Part shown: positions 62,492-64,000 of the stretch, piece after piece | How positions within the stretch are numbered: position 1 is the stretch's first letter | Layout: every line of letters starts with the position of its first letter | Position numbers and translations under genes: made by a program | NCBI GenBank assembly: GCA_023548195.1 | Contig: JAJHZJ010000413.1 | Location: forward strand, 14,257,941 to 14,321,940 | Direction of reading: 5' to 3' | DNA length: 64,000 bases | From: Bettongia penicillata ogilbyi | Lineage: Eukaryota > Chordata > Mammalia > Diprotodontia > Potoroidae | The notes under the pieces: model-generated | The model's database searches: none | The model's input: only the letters and a program-made list of their open reading frames with translations | What the model was told of the DNA's origin: nothing

Positions 62492-62760
62492 GTTCTTTTG
62501 TGGCATAGTGGGTAAAGGGTGGAACTTGATATTCCGTAAGACCCAAGTTCAAATCTTGACTCAGACACATATTAGCTCTATGACCCTGGGCTGGTCATTT
62601 AACCACTTTCTGCCTCAGTTTCCTAATCTTTAAAATAGGGATAATAGTCTCTTCCCACAGGGTTTTTATAAGTTCAGATGAGAGATAATAGGTAAAGTAC
62701 TTTGCAAACCTTAAAATACTATGTAAATGTTATATTTATTATCATTATTATTTTTCTCCT
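62492..62760 (+). mobile_element. MIR SINE, full length
   Basis: TTTTGTGGCATAGTGGGTAA, CCAAGTTCAAATCTTGACTC, ATTAGCTCTATGACCCTGGG, CTGCCTCAGTTTCCTAATC, AAAATAGGGATAATAGTC and GTAAAGTACTTTGCAAACC. Confidence 0.92.
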
Positions 62761-62847
62761 AATTTAAAAAGTCACACTAGAACAGGGGAAAAGCTGCCAA
62801 AATTTATAACAAGAACAACAAGAGAATGAAAACAAAACCTTGTATTT

Positions 62848-62892
62848 TTGTTGTGCTTTAAGGTTGTAAAGTGCTTTGTTAGAGATGAGGCC
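62848..62892 (-). mobile_element. MIR 3'-end fragment
   Basis: TTTTGTTGTGCTTTAAGGTT then GTAAAGTGCTTTG is the antisense MIR 3' end. The core is absent. Confidence 0.5.
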
Positions 62893-63165
62893 CCTCTATG
62901 TTATTAGCTGTTCTAGTGTGCCATGTTTGTGAAACATTCTCACTCACTCATTTATAAAACAGAGCAGTCTGTTCTTGACCAACATGAATTAGATAAGTTC
63001 TCATTGGAGGTCTCATGGCTCATTATAAACATGTGTTGGGATGCCCAATTTGCATATGTACCTGGAGAAACAACGCAGTGATCAGTTTTGTCCACTGAGC
63101 AACTCCTAGGCAAGTCAGGAATCGAATTGATAATCTGGATGAGCACCATAAATGTTATTCTGAGT
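62893..63165. other. No recognised element
   Basis: Unassigned. On the - strand AATTCGATTCCTGAC (63112-63126) resembles a pol III B-box, but no cloverleaf surrounds it. Confidence 0.4.
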
Positions 63166-63245
63166 ATATCTGCTTAGTTCAGTTTGGTAACAGAGCATAA
63201 TGCTAGAGGTCAAGGTCATAGGTTTTGTTCAAGCACACTGGATAG
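63166..63245 (+). pseudogene. Decayed tRNA(Ile)-like sequence
   Basis: TTAGTTCAGTTTGGTAACAG then AGCATAATGCTA and CAAGGTC match the D arm, anticodon arm start and variable loop of eukaryotic tRNA-Ile(AAU) (TTAGCTCAGTTGGTTAGAGC, GTGCTA, AAGGTC). D-stem pairing GTTC/GAGC is kept. The anticodon stem is broken by about two missing bases, and the T arm (ATAGGTTTTGTTCAAGC) is decayed. It may be a tRNA pseudogene or a SINE head. A functional gene is excluded. Confidence 0.35.
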
Positions 63246-64000
63246 TACCTTTCACTTCATCTGTAATCTTGCAAAAGTGTACCATAGGGGGTAGTAGTCT
63301 GAGCAAGAAAGTGTGGATAGATACAAATGTAATATCAATAATACTGGAAAATAACTCCAAATTCACTTTACTGACCATATTCTGCATGCAGTACATACCA
63401 ACACTAATGTCATTTGTAAAAGACAGAACTTTACTCATTATTATGCTACCTTGGACCACATCCAAGGAAGCTTAATTACTTGTGGGACAAAAGAACACAG
63501 TGGAGTAAGGTGGTCTCACCTCCAAGGCAAATGTAAATATATTATATGATAAAACTTTGTGAGCAAGAAATAACATGATTCACAGGGCTCTGCATTTGTT
63601 GATGATCCAAGGAAAGGAGCAATGTAGGTCACTAGCATGCTTCCTTGTCAGCTTTTTCAGATCCCCGTGTGAGATTTACAGCAGACTGGAATTTGTTCAC
63701 TCCAAGTCTGAGACAGAGTAACTGCTACGTGATGTATTTAGAAGCGGGGCTCCTTTACCCTTTTATGTCACTCAAAAGACTCAACTAGCCATGGTACCCC
63801 ATTCGAAGTGTTTCTGTGGAACCATTACTCAAGTACTTTGGTCCAAAGTGGTAGGTAGGGTTTTTGGTGGTGGTGGTAAATATTCATCTGCTATTATAGC
63901 AATATTTAGGAGTCTGGGGATTTGCAAAAGTTTACAGACATTTTATTAGTTACTCCCAGCAGCCACCCTACCCTAGGACCCAAGTCAGTGGTTTCCTCCT
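63246..64000. other. No recognised element
   Basis: No repeat landmark. Opposed chance frames (63200-63475 + and 63229-63465 -) share no domain. TTTTTGGTGGTGGTGG at 63860 is simple sequence. Confidence 0.4.

Noticed and set aside
1..64000. CRISPR arrays, operons, prokaryotic genes or phage
   Set aside because: No regularly spaced repeats and no dense coding. Repeat families are mammalian throughout.

Overview
The window reads as a stretch of mammalian nuclear DNA, almost certainly from a marsupial. The evidence is its repeat content. It has dense MIR and MIR3 SINEs, and L2 and L3/CR1 LINE tails. It also has SINEs with the Mar1-type body (TTGTGACTCCATTTGGG, then GGTTTTCTTGGCAAAGATAC, then a MIR-like tRNA part) and L1 3' ends of the marsupial type (TGAGTGAAGTGAGCAGAACC, then a G-rich tract, then AAAATTTAAAACTTATGGAAG). 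I cannot name the species or the chromosome. Repeat family names are given from memory of consensus features, not from a database search.

I find no protein-coding gene, no exon I can defend, no functional tRNA, rRNA or snRNA gene, and no CRISPR array. The open reading frames present are short and explained by CA repeats, L2 tails or chance. The DNA looks CpG-poor and AT-rich, as expected of an intergenic region or a long intron.

Layout. 1-8 kb: sparse old MIR/L2, a CA repeat, and an L1 3' end that split an older MIR. 8-17 kb: an L3/CR1 fragment, several MIR3, an L1 tail, TG and CA microsatellites and a 16-G run. 17-27 kb: younger SINEs, a dense SINE/L2 cluster at 24.2-25.2 kb, a hAT-like element, and an L1 tail with an exact 16-bp target-site duplication. 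27-34.3 kb: few recognisable repeats outside the L2 and SINE copies, with several blocks that look like conserved non-coding elements. 34.4-46.5 kb: SINE/L2 rich, with a second hAT-like copy, a long CA repeat and a C-run array able to form a G-quadruplex. 46.8-48 kb: repeat-poor. 48-57.5 kb: SINE/L2 rich, including a SINE that interrupted an antisense L2. 57.5-64 kb: mostly repeat-poor, with a homeobox/E-box-rich block, a short L1 insertion with a target-site duplication, and a decayed tRNA(Ile)-like sequence.

Nothing here works together as genes. The best reading is a regulatory or gene-poor landscape in which repeats of several ages are laid over repeat-free islands that may hold enhancers. 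Conservation of those islands is inferred only from base texture and motif density; a cross-species alignment would decide it.
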